From positions 6,696,001 to 6,760,000 of the forward strand of contig NZ_CP159534.1 in NCBI RefSeq assembly GCF_040529335.1: a stretch of DNA of 64,000 nt, in the 5' to 3' direction. This DNA is from Streptomyces sp. HUAS MG91. GTDB lineage: Bacteria > Actinomycetota > Actinomycetes > Streptomycetales > Streptomycetaceae. This document shows positions 17,350 through 27,167 of the stretch, in pieces (position 1 is the stretch's first letter; each line of letters begins with the position of its first letter). The translations under genes were made by a program, and so were the position numbers. The notes under the pieces are model-generated. The model did no database searches and was not told where the DNA came from. It saw nothing but the letters and a program-made list of their open reading frames with translations.

Positions 17350-17381
17350 CTATACACATGGGTTGTACACCCAGTGTATAG
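17350..17381. promoter_or_regulatory. AT-rich palindrome before the deacetylase gene
   Basis: CTATACACATGGGT and ACCCAGTGTATAG are inverted copies (one extra A in the left arm) around a TGTAC centre. The arms are strikingly AT-rich for this genome. The site is 30 bases upstream of the deacetylase start and 38 bases beyond the end of the GH3 gene. It looks more like an operator overlapping a -10 region (TATAGT on the minus strand) than a terminator. The regulator is unknown. Confidence 0.55.
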
Positions 17382-17418
17382 CTGTTTGGCCTGCTGTTTT
17401 ACTGTCAGATGACCTGCC

Positions 17419-20400
17419 TCAAGCCTCCCTGTAGGCGGTGATCAGCTTGGCCAGTGCGCCCGCGTAGTCGCCGCTCAGTGACAGATGGTCGGCCTCCGCG
17501 AACGGCTTGGCCCACGCCTGACGCACCGAGCCGCCCGCCTTCTTCTGGACGATCAGCCGCGCCTCGGTCACGAGCGCCTGTCCGGCCTTCGCGCCGTGCA
17601 CGTGCCGCGCCGAGCGCGCGAGCGCCTGGAGCGTGTGCTCGCTCCCGGCCGGCGCCTCGGCCCGCGTGGTCAGCCCGTACCCGTAGGGGAACTGCGGGTC
17701 GTACGCGGCGTCGCCCACGTTGATCGGCAGCTGGGACTCCGACTTCGGCCAGGTCACCGGGAGTTGACCGGTGAAGGGCTTCCTGCCGTAGAGCACGTCG
17801 GCCACGCCGTCGCCCTCGGTGCCGGGCAGCCAGGACGCCACGAGCCCGTCGATCCCGCCGAGCCGGTCGCCGATGAGCTGCGGCCGCCCCGAGACCATGA
17901 GGACCACGCACTTCATCGCGCCGCACACCTTGTCGACGGCGGCCTTGTCGGCGGCGGTCAGCTCCAGGTCGTTGCCGTTGCCGACATCGCCGATGCCCTC
18001 CGCGTAGGGGGTCTCGCCGACCACGACCACGCCCACGTCGTAGCCGTCCGTCGGCGCCGAGGCGTCCTTCGAATAGGCGACGGTGGCGTCCGGAGCGGCC
18101 TTCCGCATCGCCTGGAGGACGGTCGTCCCGTCGGTGATGTTCCCGGACGAGCCCTGCCAGGTGATGGTCCAGCCGCCGGTCTGGTTGCCGATGTCGTCGG
18201 CGTTGGACCCGGCGACGTACACCTTCTGCGACTTCCTCAGCGGCAGCACGTTCCCGTCGTTCTTCAGGAGCACCTGCGACTCGGCCGCCGCCTGCCGGGC
18301 GACGGCACGGTGGGCGCTGCCGCCGATCCTGTCGGCGTTCGACGTGTCGGCGTAGGGGCGCTCGAACAGGCCCAGCCGGAACTTCTGGGTCAGGATGCGC
18401 GACACCGCGTCGTCGATCCGCTTCCCGGTGACGTTGCCCGCCTCGACCTCGCCGACCAGGTCGTCACGGAACTCCTTGTAGGAGTACGGCGCCATCACCA
18501 TGTCGACGCCCGCGTTGACCGACGTACGGACGTCGCTCTTGTAGTCGCCCGGGATCTGGTCGATGCCGTTGTAGTCGCTGATGACGAAGCCCTCGAAGCC
18601 CAGCCTGTCCTTCAGCTCGCCGTTGATCATCTTGGCGTCGGCGTGCATCTTGACCGGGCCCTCGCCGTCGCCGATGACGTCGAGCGACGAGTACGACGGC
18701 ATCACCGTGCCGACGCCGCGCTTCACCGCGTCGCCGAACGGCGCGAGGTGCACCGCCTCCAGCTCCTGCTTCGTCACGGTCGTGACGCCCTGGTCGACGG
18801 TGTACGTGCCCGTGGTCGACGAGCCGTAGGCGGTGCCGCCGTCGCCGACGAAGTGCTTGGCGGTGGCCAAGACCTTGTCGTCGCGGTCCAGGTCGCTGCC
18901 GTCGGCGCGGCCCTGGAAGCCCTGGATCATCGTCTCCATCTTCTTCACGAGCGCCGGGTCCTCGCCGAACGACTCGTAGGAGCGGCCCCACCGCTCGTCG
19001 CGCGAGACGCACAGGCAGGGCGCGAAGTCCCACGGGACACCGGTCGCGCGCACCTCGGAGGCGGTCACCGCGCCGGCCCTCTCGGCGAGCGCGGCGTCCC
19101 GCGTCGCGCCGATGCCGATGTTGTGCGGCATGATCGTCGCGCCGGTCAGGTTGTTGTGCCCGTGCACCGCGTCCACGCCGTAGATCAGCGGGATCTGGAA
19201 CCGGGTCGCCCGCGTCCGCAGCTGGAAGCCGTCGATCATCTTCGCCCAGGCCGCCGCCGTGTTCGGCGTCGGCGTCGAACCGCCGCCGGAGAGCAGCGAG
19301 CCCAGGTCGTACGAGGACACGTCCCCGCCCGTGCCGACACCGCCCCGCTCGGCCTGCGTCATCTGACCGGCCTTCTCCGCGAGGGACATCCGGGAGACGA
19401 GGTCGGCGACCCGCTTCTTCACCGGAAGCCTGGCGTCGAGGTACGGCAGGCCGTGCGCGTCGACGACCACCTGAGGCGTCTCGGCGGGCGCCTTGGCGCC
19501 GGTCACGGTGAGTTTCAGCGGGATCGTCTCGGCGCTCTCCGCCTTCTCCCGGTCCTTCGTCGTGGCGACCGTCACCGTCTTCGTCGCGCCGGACGCCATG
19601 CCCGCCGGGAAGGTGACCTTGCCGCTGACCGGGGTGTAGTCCTTGCCCGCCGTCGCGGTGCCGCCGCCGGTGGCGTACGCGACGGTGACGTCGTCCGCGA
19701 CCGGGACATTGCCCGTGGTCGTCACGGACAGCCGCACCTTCGCCGAGCCGCCCTCCTTCACCGGGTACACGGCGGCGTCCGTCGTCACCGACGCGCGCAG
19801 CGCCGGGTCGGCCTTGCCGTACAACTCCACATCGTCCATGGCGAACTGCGACTTCGAACCGGTGGGCAGCGTGACCGCGTAGCCCCACATCTTGTCGAGG
19901 CCGAGGACCTGGTCGATGCCGCCGACCGGCTGGTAGTCCGTGCGGTACGCGAACTGCGTGAACGGCAGCTCGATCTGCTTCCATCCGGAGAAGTCGTCGG
20001 TGAACCGCGTGTTCCACAGCTCGGACGCCTCGCCGTGCGCGCCGCCGTCCTTGATCTCGAAGGTGAGCGTGCGGCCGGAGCCGTCCCCGTACCACCAGAA
20101 GCGGATGCCGCGGTGTGCCGACCAGTCGTGGGCGGGCCGGTCGGCGGCGAAGTCGTGGCTGAAGCCGCCGTAGCCGCTGATGTCGTACGACCCTTCGAGC
20201 ACCTTGGCGCCCTCGGGTGCGTCCGTGCGCTCCTTCAGCTCCAGCTTCGGCGGATCGTCCGTGTCGCCGCCCCAGGTGAAGATGCCCTCGGCGGGCTGGT
20301 TGGCGAAGGGCACCTCGCCCTCGAAGCGGTCGACCGGCACGGGGGCCGGATCGTCCGCGGACGCGGCCGGTCCTGCGGTGGTCAGGGGCAGCAGCCCCGC

Positions 20401-20475
20401 GGCGAGCGCGGAGACGGCCAGCAGTGCCGCCCGTCTTCTTCTGCTGTTCCGGTGCGGGGGTGTGACGTGACGCAA
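17419..20475 (-). CDS. secreted multidomain GH3 beta-glucosidase/glucan exohydrolase
   Basis: A 1,018-residue secreted enzyme. It has a signal peptide (cleavage near ASA-DD at about 40), a CIA30/CBM11-like jelly-roll domain (about 48-228; SYDISGYGGFSHDF), a Calx-beta-like domain (about 233-340; TATAGKDYTPVSGKVTFPAG), a GH3 N-terminal barrel (about 350-690) and a GH3 C-terminal domain (about 720-935). The catalytic nucleophile is Asp634 in VISDYNGI; KHFVGDGGT is the other signature. It should release glucose from beta-glucans outside the cell. A C-terminal helical tail of about 80 residues (NAYAGALAKLI type) has no known function. An AT-rich palindrome upstream suggests regulation separate from CebR. 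Confidence 0.9.
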   Translation of the reverse strand: MRHVTPPHRNSRRRRAALLAVSALAAGLLPLTTAGPAASADDPAPVPVDRFEGEVPFANQPAEGIFTWGGDTDDPPKLELKERTDAPEGAKVLEGSYDISGYGGFSHDFAADRPAHDWSAHRGIRFWWYGDGSGRTLTFEIKDGGAHGEASELWNTRFTDDFSGWKQIELPFTQFAYRTDYQPVGGIDQVLGLDKMWGYAVTLPTGSKSQFAMDDVELYGKADPALRASVTTDAAVYPVKEGGSAKVRLSVTTTGNVPVADDVTVAYATGGGTATAGKDYTPVSGKVTFPAGMASGATKTVTVATTKDREKAESAETIPLKLTVTGAKAPAETPQVVVDAHGLPYLDARLPVKKRVADLVSRMSLAEKAGQMTQAERGGVGTGGDVSSYDLGSLLSGGGSTPTPNTAAAWAKMIDGFQLRTRATRFQIPLIYGVDAVHGHNNLTGATIMPHNIGIGATRDAALAERAGAVTASEVRATGVPWDFAPCLCVSRDERWGRSYESFGEDPALVKKMETMIQGFQGRADGSDLDRDDKVLATAKHFVGDGGTAYGSSTTGTYTVDQGVTTVTKQELEAVHLAPFGDAVKRGVGTVMPSYSSLDVIGDGEGPVKMHADAKMINGELKDRLGFEGFVISDYNGIDQIPGDYKSDVRTSVNAGVDMVMAPYSYKEFRDDLVGEVEAGNVTGKRIDDAVSRILTQKFRLGLFERPYADTSNADRIGGSAHRAVARQAAAESQVLLKNDGNVLPLRKSQKVYVAGSNADDIGNQTGGWTITWQGSSGNITDGTTVLQAMRKAAPDATVAYSKDASAPTDGYDVGVVVVGETPYAEGIGDVGNGNDLELTAADKAAVDKVCGAMKCVVLMVSGRPQLIGDRLGGIDGLVASWLPGTEGDGVADVLYGRKPFTGQLPVTWPKSESQLPINVGDAAYDPQFPYGYGLTTRAEAPAGSEHTLQALARSARHVHGAKAGQALVTEARLIVQKKAGGSVRQAWAKPFAEADHLSLSGDYAGALAKLITAYREA

Positions 20476-20545
20476 GATTCCCTCCCGATGGTCCCGATAC
20501 GGGTGCTGGTGGTGCGTCTGGTGCGTCGCTGTGTGCCCGAGCGTC

Positions 20546-20566
20546 TTAATTCAAGAGTTGAGTTAA
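20546..20566. promoter_or_regulatory. palindrome before the GH3 gene
   Basis: TTAATTCAA, GAG, TTGAGTTAA is an inverted repeat (8 of 9 pairs) in an otherwise GC-rich region, 71 bases upstream of the GH3 start. It resembles operators of ROK- or LacI-type sugar repressors only in general form. It lies between the GH3 gene and a divergent membrane-protein gene and could serve either. Confidence 0.55.
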
Positions 20567-20707
20567 TGGGGGCGACGTGAGGGCGTCAAGTCGTCGGAAA
20601 GTAAAGGGAGTTGGGGGGTGATCGTCCGCTCGTGCCCGATTGACAGGCCCGGCATCGCCCCGGATGGTGGCAGCGGGGATGTGACACCTGACGGTTGGGG
20701 GACCGCG

Positions 20708-22477
20708 ATGGGGTGGCCGGGGGACGCGTCCGGGAATTCGGGGCGGGACAGCGGGACGGACGGCGGCGGGAGCGGGAGCGGGGGCGGCGGCCGGTTCGGG
20801 CCACCGCCGCAGATGCCGCCTCCCGAGACGCCGCCTCCCGATCCGTCGCCCTCCGACATGCCGCCCCGGGCGCCCGCGCCGGTGCCGCCCATGCCGCCGG
20901 GCCCGCCCCCGGCGACGCCACCGGACCACGCTCCTGCCGAGGTGCTGTGGTTCGGGCCGCCGCAACCGCCCGCGGCGCCGCCGGGTCCGCCCGATCCCGT
21001 CCGCGCCGTCGCCGCCGGGCTGCTCAACCTCTCGGGCCTCGGCCTCGGTTACGCCCTGCTGCGCCACTGGGCGCTCACCGCGCTCTGTCTCGCCGCGACC
21101 GCCGGACTGCTCATCGTCGCGCTGCCCGCCGACGCCGGCGGCGTGCCCGCCTGGGCGGTCGCCGGATACCTGGCCCTGCTGCTGATCGCGGCGCTGGACG
21201 GCGCCCGAAGAGGCCTGCGCGCGCCGTCGACCGCCGTACGCGTCCGTCCCGTCGCCGCCCTCGTGCTCGGCGTGCTGCTGCTCGCCGTGCCCGCCGGCGG
21301 CGCGGTCGGGTACGGGGCGCTGCGCGACGACGCCGTGCAGGCGATGCTGCTCGACCGGCTGGAGCGGACCGACGCCCTCGTCGAGCGGGCCTCCGGCGAG
21401 GACTTCGCACAGGCCCGACCCGACTACCGCACGGCCCTCGGCCGCTACCACGACCTCACCGAGAACCACCCGGGCTCCCGGGCCGCGCACCGGGTGCACG
21501 ACAGCCTCGTCGCCTACTACCGGACCGTCGCCGCCCCCTACGCCGACCACGACCACTGCGCGGCCGTCGCACCCCTCGCCTATCTGCGGGACGTGCCCCG
21601 GTCCATCGACCGCTCCGTCCTCGGCGACCTGGCCGGCTGGCCCGACGCGCGGCTGGCCACCTCGCTGCTCGCCTGCGGCACCGGCAAGCTGGGCTCCGGC
21701 GAGAGCGACGGACAGGGCGGCGAACTCGGCCAGCTCCTGCGCACGTTCCCCGGGTCGAAACAGGCCGCCGGGGTCGAACCCGCCCTGCACGACGCCGTCG
21801 AACGGCGCGCCGGGGAACTCGACGGCGCCGAACCCTGCCGCGCCACCGACGCGCTGCGCAGGATCGGCGACACCGCCCGGGAACTGCCCGCGCCCGCCCC
21901 CGCCCATCTGCGCGGCGACGTCGGCAGGGCCGTGCGCGACGGCGAGTACGCCTGTGGCATCGACCAGTTCGCGGACAAGGAGTTCGGCGCCGCGCGCACG
22001 ACAATGACCGGCTTCGCGGGCACCTACAGGAGCGACAAGCGGCGCGGCCGCGCCCAACAGGTCGCGATCGCCGCCGAGATCGCCGAGCAGCGGCCCGCGG
22101 CCGGCCTCCACCTGCCGCCCGCGCACGCCCCGGGCGGCACCCGCATGGAGCTGGTGATCAGCAACGACGGCCCGGATCCCGTCGAGGTCCTCTACACCGG
22201 TCCGGTCACCGGGCGCGTCACCATCGCCGGATGCGGCTCCTGCCGGACGTACGCCACCGAAGCGGCCGGGCGCAGCAAGGCGTGCCGGGCGAGCGGCAAG
22301 ACCTACCCGCACACCACGCTCCGGCTGCCCGCGGGTTCGTACGACTTCCTGCACAAGCCCGGCGGCGGCCCCGCGACGGCGAACAGCCGCGCCGCGGGCG
22401 GCACCATCGCGCCCGGATACACCTATACACAGTGCAGTTACGTGGTGGGCGGCGGCGGGCTCGGACAGAACCTGTGA
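20708..22477 (+). CDS. Pro/Gly-rich membrane protein, unknown function
   Basis: A 589-residue protein. Residues 1-100 are low-complexity Gly/Ser then Pro-rich (many PP pairs) and probably cytoplasmic. Next come about four membrane segments (roughly 105-205; [53 protein letters not shown]). The remainder is a predicted extracytoplasmic helical region with TPR-like spacing, ending in a Cys-containing beta domain ([12 protein letters not shown] ... [22 protein letters not shown]). I do not recognise a named family. ATG 20708 has GGGGGA upstream; a GTG at 20618 also has a strong site (AGGGAG), but the codons between them are less GC3-biased. Confidence 0.6.
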   Translation: MGWPGDASGNSGRDSGTDGGGSGSGGGGRFGPPPQMPPPETPPPDPSPSDMPPRAPAPVPPMPPGPPPATPPDHAPAEVLWFGPPQPPAAPPGPPDPVRAVAAGLLNLSGLGLGYALLRHWALTALCLAATAGLLIVALPADAGGVPAWAVAGYLALLLIAALDGARRGLRAPSTAVRVRPVAALVLGVLLLAVPAGGAVGYGALRDDAVQAMLLDRLERTDALVERASGEDFAQARPDYRTALGRYHDLTENHPGSRAAHRVHDSLVAYYRTVAAPYADHDHCAAVAPLAYLRDVPRSIDRSVLGDLAGWPDARLATSLLACGTGKLGSGESDGQGGELGQLLRTFPGSKQAAGVEPALHDAVERRAGELDGAEPCRATDALRRIGDTARELPAPAPAHLRGDVGRAVRDGEYACGIDQFADKEFGAARTTMTGFAGTYRSDKRRGRAQQVAIAAEIAEQRPAAGLHLPPAHAPGGTRMELVISNDGPDPVEVLYTGPVTGRVTIAGCGSCRTYATEAAGRSKACRASGKTYPHTTLRLPAGSYDFLHKPGGGPATANSRAAGGTIAPGYTYTQCSYVVGGGGLGQNL

Positions 22478-22568
22478 CGGACCGGGTGCGCCGGGCCGCA
22501 CGAGCGTGGGGGAGACCGCCGGGATAGGCTCGGACACCCCCCAGCCCGCGAAGAAGGCCCGCACTTCC

Positions 22569-23057
22569 ATGCCGAACGAGTCCGTAGAGACGGCCCGGGT
22601 CGCCCCGGCCCGTCCCGCCGCCCCGTGGCGGGAACAAGCGCCGGTGATCGGGGTGGTGGCGCTCGGCGGCGCCATCGGAGCCTGCGCCCGGTACGGCGCA
22701 GCGCTCCTGTGGCCCACGGCGAACGGCGCGTTCCCGTGGACGACCCTGTGGGTGAACGTGGTCGGCTGCGCCGTGATGGGTGTCTTCATGGTCCTCATCA
22801 CGGACGTGTGGCACGTCCACCGCCTGGTCCGCCCGTTCTTCGGCACCGGCGTCCTCGGTGGCTTCACCACCTTCTCGACGTACGCCGTGGACATCAGGAC
22901 CCTGACCGACGGCGACGAGGCGCGCATCGCGCTCGGCTATCTGGCCCTGACCGTGTGCCTCGCCCTCACGGCCGTCTGGACGACGACGCACCTGACCCGC
23001 CGCGTCGCCGCGCGCGTCCGGCGGACCCGCGGGCAGCGGAGCGGGGGAGCGGCGTGA
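22569..23057 (+). CDS. crcB: fluoride channel FluC/CrcB, first subunit
   Basis: A 162-residue four-span membrane protein of the FluC/CrcB family, which exports fluoride as a dual-topology dimer. Family marks are [31 protein letters not shown] and [17 protein letters not shown] (the Gly-Gly-x-Thr-Thr-Phe-Ser-Thr selectivity/Na+ region). It overlaps the second crcB by four bases (GTGA). Many actinobacteria have two adjacent crcB genes, taken to give a heterodimer. Start ATG 22569 was chosen by homology length; a GTG at 22506 is possible. No fluoride riboswitch fold was found upstream. Confidence 0.9.
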   Translation: MPNESVETARVAPARPAAPWREQAPVIGVVALGGAIGACARYGAALLWPTANGAFPWTTLWVNVVGCAVMGVFMVLITDVWHVHRLVRPFFGTGVLGGFTTFSTYAVDIRTLTDGDEARIALGYLALTVCLALTAVWTTTHLTRRVAARVRRTRGQRSGGAA

Positions 23058-23428
23058 ACTGGCTCCTGGTGATCGTGGGCGCCATGGTCGGCGCCCCCCT
23101 GCGCTATCTCATCGACCGCACGGCACAGGCCCGGCACGACACGGTGTTCCCCTGGGGCACGTTCGCCGTGAACGTCATCGGCTCGCTCATCCTCGGCCTG
23201 CTCACCGGCGCGGTCATGGCCGGCGCGGCCTCCTCCCACGTCCAGCTCCTCATCGGCACGGGCCTGTGCGGCGCGCTGACGACGTACTCCACGTTCTCGT
23301 ACGAGACCCTGCGCCTCGCGGAGACCGGCGTCCGCTTCTACGCGCTGGTCAACGTGGTCGGCAGCGTGCTGGGCGGTCTCGGCTCCGCGCTCGTCGGGGC
23401 GGCCCTGGCCCAGGCGGTCTGGAACTGA
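23054..23428 (+). CDS. crcB: fluoride channel FluC/CrcB, second subunit
   Basis: A 124-residue FluC/CrcB protein with four membrane spans: [54 protein letters not shown] and the last span [20 protein letters not shown]. It begins at a GTG overlapping the stop of the first subunit, so the two are made together. It is shorter than the first, lacking its N- and C-terminal tails. It protects the cytoplasm from fluoride, with the neighbour or alone. Confidence 0.9.
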   Translation: MNWLLVIVGAMVGAPLRYLIDRTAQARHDTVFPWGTFAVNVIGSLILGLLTGAVMAGAASSHVQLLIGTGLCGALTTYSTFSYETLRLAETGVRFYALVNVVGSVLGGLGSALVGAALAQAVWN

Positions 23429-23449
23429 GCGGACCGACCCGGGAGCGCG

Positions 23450-24190
23450 TCAGAAGTACCGCGTGAACGGATCGGGGCCGACGGCGAACATGCCGCTGAA
23501 CGGCGTGTTCAGCTGGTAGATCAGCAGCACCGTGAAGGTGATGAGCGCCGACAGGCCCATCACCATCACCACGTGCGTGAAGCTGCGCGTCACCCCGAAC
23601 ATGAACATGAAGGCCACCGTGAGGAAGCCGCCCACGATCAGGCCGAACCAGATCACGGGTGACAGCCGTTCCCCGGCGTCCGCCTCCCGCCCGCGGCGCG
23701 CCTCGTCCAGAACGCTCAGCTGCGCCAGCGTCTCCTGCACGGTGGCCTGCTGGGCCGGGTCGGCGTCGGCCGGCGACTGGGCCGTGGCGCGGATCCCGTC
23801 GAGCATCCGCCAGCCGGCCCGGTCCGGCCCGGCCTCGTCGGCCATCTCCGTCCACTCCGTGGCGGTGACGTGCCGGACGTACCGCTCGATGCCGGTCCGC
23901 ATCCCGTCGGCCTGCGCGGCGGGCAGCCCGGCGGCCAGCAGGTGGACCTGGTGCGCGGCGCCCGCCTCGGCCGCGACATGGTCCTCGGCGCCGGAGTGGG
24001 TGTCCCACACGGAGACCAGGGCGAGGCCGAGCACGAGCGCGTAGAGCACGCCGACCATCATCGAGATGTACTCGGCGACGTCCTCGCGGGGTTCGTCGTC
24101 CGGGCCCATCGGCCAGAAGCGGTGCTTGAGCAGGACGACCGCGGCGGCGAGCAGCGCGACACCGAGGACGACGGCAAGGATTTCGGTCAT
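23450..24190 (-). CDS. DUF4239 (bestrophin-like) membrane protein
   Basis: A 246-residue protein with four predicted membrane segments: about 5-20, 42-62 (ISMMVGVLYALVLGLALVSVW), 180-198 (LIVGGFLTVAFMFMFGV) and 205-228. A helical extracytoplasmic loop (about 65-170) separates the two pairs. The layout and the DVAEYISMMVGVLYALVLG and NTPFSGMFAVGPDPF motifs are those of DUF4239, a distant relative of bestrophin channels with no assigned transport function. It converges with the fluoride channel pair. The start ATG is six residues before a strongly hydrophobic stretch. Confidence 0.75.
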   Translation of the reverse strand: MTEILAVVLGVALLAAAVVLLKHRFWPMGPDDEPREDVAEYISMMVGVLYALVLGLALVSVWDTHSGAEDHVAAEAGAAHQVHLLAAGLPAAQADGMRTGIERYVRHVTATEWTEMADEAGPDRAGWRMLDGIRATAQSPADADPAQQATVQETLAQLSVLDEARRGREADAGERLSPVIWFGLIVGGFLTVAFMFMFGVTRSFTHVVMVMGLSALITFTVLLIYQLNTPFSGMFAVGPDPFTRYF

Positions 24191-24250
24191 CAGGGATCCC
24201 GGTCGGGTGGGGGCGGGCGGCGGGCGGTGTCGTCGTCGTTGTCAGCGTCG

Positions 24251-25603
24251 TCAGTGTTTGCGGGAGCCGAGCAGGATCGCCGCGAGGGCGGCCGGCAGCA
24301 GCACGAGGAACAGCGCGGTCAGCAGCCCCAGACCGGTCGGCCGGTGGTCGGCACGGACGAAGCGCCGCAGCAACGGCACCCGGGGCGACGCCTGCTGACG
24401 GGGCCTCGCCACGGGCCGGCCGGGCGGGCGGACCGGGGGCGGCTGGGCGACGCCCGGCGGAGCGATGCCCGGCGGTGGCGGTACGACGCGGGCCAGCAGG
24501 GCGGCGGGCGGTACCGGCGCCGGGACGGCTCCGGGCGGTACGCCGACGGCACCCGGCGGCAGATCCAGCGCCTCGGGCGGGAGCGCGGGCGCCCCGGGCG
24601 GCAGGGGGAACGCGGCGGGCGGCTCCGGCGCCGCCTGGTCGGCGCGGCCGGGCGGCGGCACCGCCGCCGGGGACGACGGGGGCGGTGGCGGAGTGTCCGG
24701 GCCGCGTCCGCCGGGCAGCGTGAAGCGCGCCGCGGCCCGGGCGGTGAGCGGCGGGGGCGCCACCCGCCCGCCGCGCGGACCGAGCGTGCCCAGCCCGTCG
24801 GTGCCCCGGGCCAGGCCCCGGCCCGTGTACGTGCCGGGCGCCCGCCGCACCTCGGTGGAGCACACGCCCGTCGCCCCGGGCGCGATCCGGGCCACGACCG
24901 GGCAGGGGGGCGGTTCCCGGTGCGCCGGGTCGAGTCCCGGATCGGTGATCCGGACGCCGAGGACCGGCCGGTTGCCGGTGTTGGTCACGGCGTAGCGGAC
25001 CCGGGCCCGCTCCGGACCCGTCACCCGCGCGCTCTGTACGAGGACCAGCGCGCCGCCCACCCCCGCGTACCCGGAGCGGGCGCTCGCCCGCACGGTGGAC
25101 CGCAGGTACGGCAGCCGCCCCGCCGCCACCGCCGCCCCGACCCAGGTGCCGGGGCGGGCCCGCCCCGTCGCCGTGCAGCGCACCGAACGCAGCCCGGTCA
25201 GCCGCGGCACCCGGTCCGAGCCGCCCGGGCAGCGGATCCGGGCGCCCGGCAGCGCGGGGTCCCGGACCCGGATCGTGGAGAGGTCGGCGCCGCCCCGGTT
25301 GGTCAGCAGGTACGTCTTCACGACCGGCCCGCCGGTCCGGATCCCGGGGCGCAGCGCGCCGGTCCCCGGCCGGGTGTTGACGCTGACGGCCAGCGCCAGC
25401 CCGTGCGCGCCGGTCCCGTCGGCGGCGGTCGGCACCGGCGCGGGCCAGCAGACCAGCCCGAGCAGCAGCGCGATCACGGCGCCGCGCACCCGCGCCCGCC
25501 GGCCGGCCCGTGGCGCGGCGGCGCGGACCCGGCCCGCTCGTCCGATGATCACTTCAGAGATGCTGGCCGCGGCCCGCCGCGCCCGCCGCCCTGGCACGCG
25601 CAC
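24251..25603 (-). CDS. secreted Pro-rich surface protein with C-terminal anchor helix
   Basis: A 450-residue protein with a signal sequence (GAVIALLLGLVCWPAPVPTAADG), two beta-rich segments resembling DUF11/conserved-repeat modules (VVKTYLLTNRGGADLSTIRVRD and VRYAVTNTGNRPVLGVRITD, about 80-250), a Pro-rich linker (about 290-400; PPGAVGVPPGAVPAP and similar) and a final membrane helix followed by GSRKH. The basic tail suggests a membrane-anchored surface protein; there is no LPXTG. The start is uncertain: the 38 residues before the signal core are very Arg-rich, and GTG 25489 would give a more standard signal peptide. No specific function recognised. Confidence 0.55.
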   Translation of the reverse strand: MRVPGRRARRAAASISEVIIGRAGRVRAAAPRAGRRARVRGAVIALLLGLVCWPAPVPTAADGTGAHGLALAVSVNTRPGTGALRPGIRTGGPVVKTYLLTNRGGADLSTIRVRDPALPGARIRCPGGSDRVPRLTGLRSVRCTATGRARPGTWVGAAVAAGRLPYLRSTVRASARSGYAGVGGALVLVQSARVTGPERARVRYAVTNTGNRPVLGVRITDPGLDPAHREPPPCPVVARIAPGATGVCSTEVRRAPGTYTGRGLARGTDGLGTLGPRGGRVAPPPLTARAAARFTLPGGRGPDTPPPPPSSPAAVPPPGRADQAAPEPPAAFPLPPGAPALPPEALDLPPGAVGVPPGAVPAPVPPAALLARVVPPPPGIAPPGVAQPPPVRPPGRPVARPRQQASPRVPLLRRFVRADHRPTGLGLLTALFLVLLPAALAAILLGSRKH

Positions 25604-25738
25604 ACGGAGCGCGATTCACCCGACCGGCCGCCGTGGCCCTGCCGGACGCCGCCGCCCCAGGTCTACTGCTGAAGGCGGCGGGGCGCCCCAGGACACAGGC
25701 ACGCCCATACCGATACGCACAGGGACGAGGTGGCCGTG

Positions 25739-27124
25739 ATGGCAGCCCCGACAGCGCCCCCGGCGCAAGCGCGGACCGAGCAGACCGATCCCGAACTCCT
25801 CATCGCGGCCTCCGTGCTGCTCGCCGACGCGGCGCTCGCCACCCGCAGGACCGGCGCGGAACTGACCGCCGCCTGGGCCAGCTGGCGCACCGGCCTCCAG
25901 GCGCTGCGGCGGCCCGGCTGGGCCGCGGGCACCGCCCTCGCGGCGGTCCGCGCGCTGTCCAACCCGGCCGGGCTCGGCATCGCCGTCAACGGCGGCCTGG
26001 TCGGCGAGACCGTCCGCTCGATGGGCGCGATGGCGCGGCGCCGCCCGGCCTGCGTCGCGATGGCGGTCGACGCGTTCGCGCTGCGGATCGAGGCCGCCGC
26101 CCGCGCCCACCCCAATCTGGCCGGGCCGCTCGCCCGCCGGCTCACCGACGCCGTCGTCGCGGGCCGCAGGATCGAAGCGGTGCGCGCCGCCCGCGAACTG
26201 ACCGACCTGCACGGCGTCACCCGCACCCTCACCACCGTCAGCCCCGTGATCATGGAGCTGCTCGCGCTGAACGGGCTCCTCGACGAGAACCCCACCAACG
26301 ACAGCTTCGCCTGGGTCACCCTGGCCGGCGGCGTGCCCACCACCGACCCGATCTTCGGGCTGCCCGCCGGACTCGTCCGGCACCTCAACCCCGGCCGCGG
26401 CCGCGCCGAACGCGTCGACCCCGACCCGCTGCTCACCAAGGTCCTCACCCGCTCGGCCAACGACATCGTCCGCTACATCGACGACATCTCGGCCCTCGGC
26501 AACCACGGCCTCGCCCTGCTGCGCCGCGTCGCCTGCGCGGACGGCACCGAACGGCACGTGGTGCTGCTGCCGGGCACCAGCTTCGGCCGGGTGCGCAACA
26601 GCACCCCGCAGGACCTCGTCGGCGCGTTCGACGGAATGCTGCGCACCGACACCACCTACACCCGCTCCGTGAAGCAGATGCTGCTGCGCGCAGGCGTCCC
26701 CGACGGCGCCGAACTGATGGTCGTCGGCCACAGCCTCGGCGGCATCACCGCCGTCAACCTCGCCTGCGACCTGGACTTCGTGTCGAGGTACCGGCTCACG
26801 CACGTGGTCACCGTCGGCTCGCCCATCGACAACAAACGCCCCGCGGACCCCACCACTCGCGTCGTCAGCCTCGTCAACGAGCACGACGTCATCCCCGGCC
26901 TCGACGGGCGCGGCCCCGCCTCCGCCAACGACGTTCCCGACAGCTGGATCGAGCTGGCCTGGACCGACGAGACGTACGACTACCCGCTCTCGCACGCCCC
27001 GCAGGCCTACGCCGACACCCTCAGCGACTCCCAGCAGGCCCTCCGCGCGCGGGTCAACGAACTCATCACGGCCTACGACGGCGAGATCGCCGCCAACCAG
27101 CCCTATCTGCTGCGCGACAAATGA
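25739..27124 (+). CDS. alpha/beta-hydrolase (lipase-like, GHSLGG)
   Basis: A 461-residue protein whose C-terminal half is an alpha/beta hydrolase: VVLLPGTSFGRVRNSTPQDL, then VVGHSLGGITA (nucleophile Ser332) and VVSLVNEHDVIPGL with a likely catalytic Asp/His. The first 200 residues are Ala-rich helices (LLADAALATRRTGAELTAAW) resembling the N-terminal region of phasin- or PhaC-associated proteins, not a known lipase domain. No signal peptide. It sits 43 bases before the P450-like gene, in the same direction, and near acyl carrier protein and ketosynthase genes, so a lipid or thioester substrate is plausible. GTG codons at 25730 and 25736 are alternative starts. Confidence 0.7.
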   Translation: MAAPTAPPAQARTEQTDPELLIAASVLLADAALATRRTGAELTAAWASWRTGLQALRRPGWAAGTALAAVRALSNPAGLGIAVNGGLVGETVRSMGAMARRRPACVAMAVDAFALRIEAAARAHPNLAGPLARRLTDAVVAGRRIEAVRAARELTDLHGVTRTLTTVSPVIMELLALNGLLDENPTNDSFAWVTLAGGVPTTDPIFGLPAGLVRHLNPGRGRAERVDPDPLLTKVLTRSANDIVRYIDDISALGNHGLALLRRVACADGTERHVVLLPGTSFGRVRNSTPQDLVGAFDGMLRTDTTYTRSVKQMLLRAGVPDGAELMVVGHSLGGITAVNLACDLDFVSRYRLTHVVTVGSPIDNKRPADPTTRVVSLVNEHDVIPGLDGRGPASANDVPDSWIELAWTDETYDYPLSHAPQAYADTLSDSQQALRARVNELITAYDGEIAANQPYLLRDK

Positions 27125-27167
27125 CCCCGCCCGAGCGCCAGCCGACCGGACCGTACGGAGAACGACC

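Noticed and set aside
22478..22568. Fluoride (crcB) riboswitch
   Set aside because: No GGNGATGG-type core or pseudoknot pairing could be found by eye.
20546..22927. Long minus-strand ORF opposite the Pro-rich membrane protein and crcB
   Set aside because: Its translation is Arg/Gly/Ala-rich without domains, while the plus strand has recognisable features and the minus frame crosses FluC.
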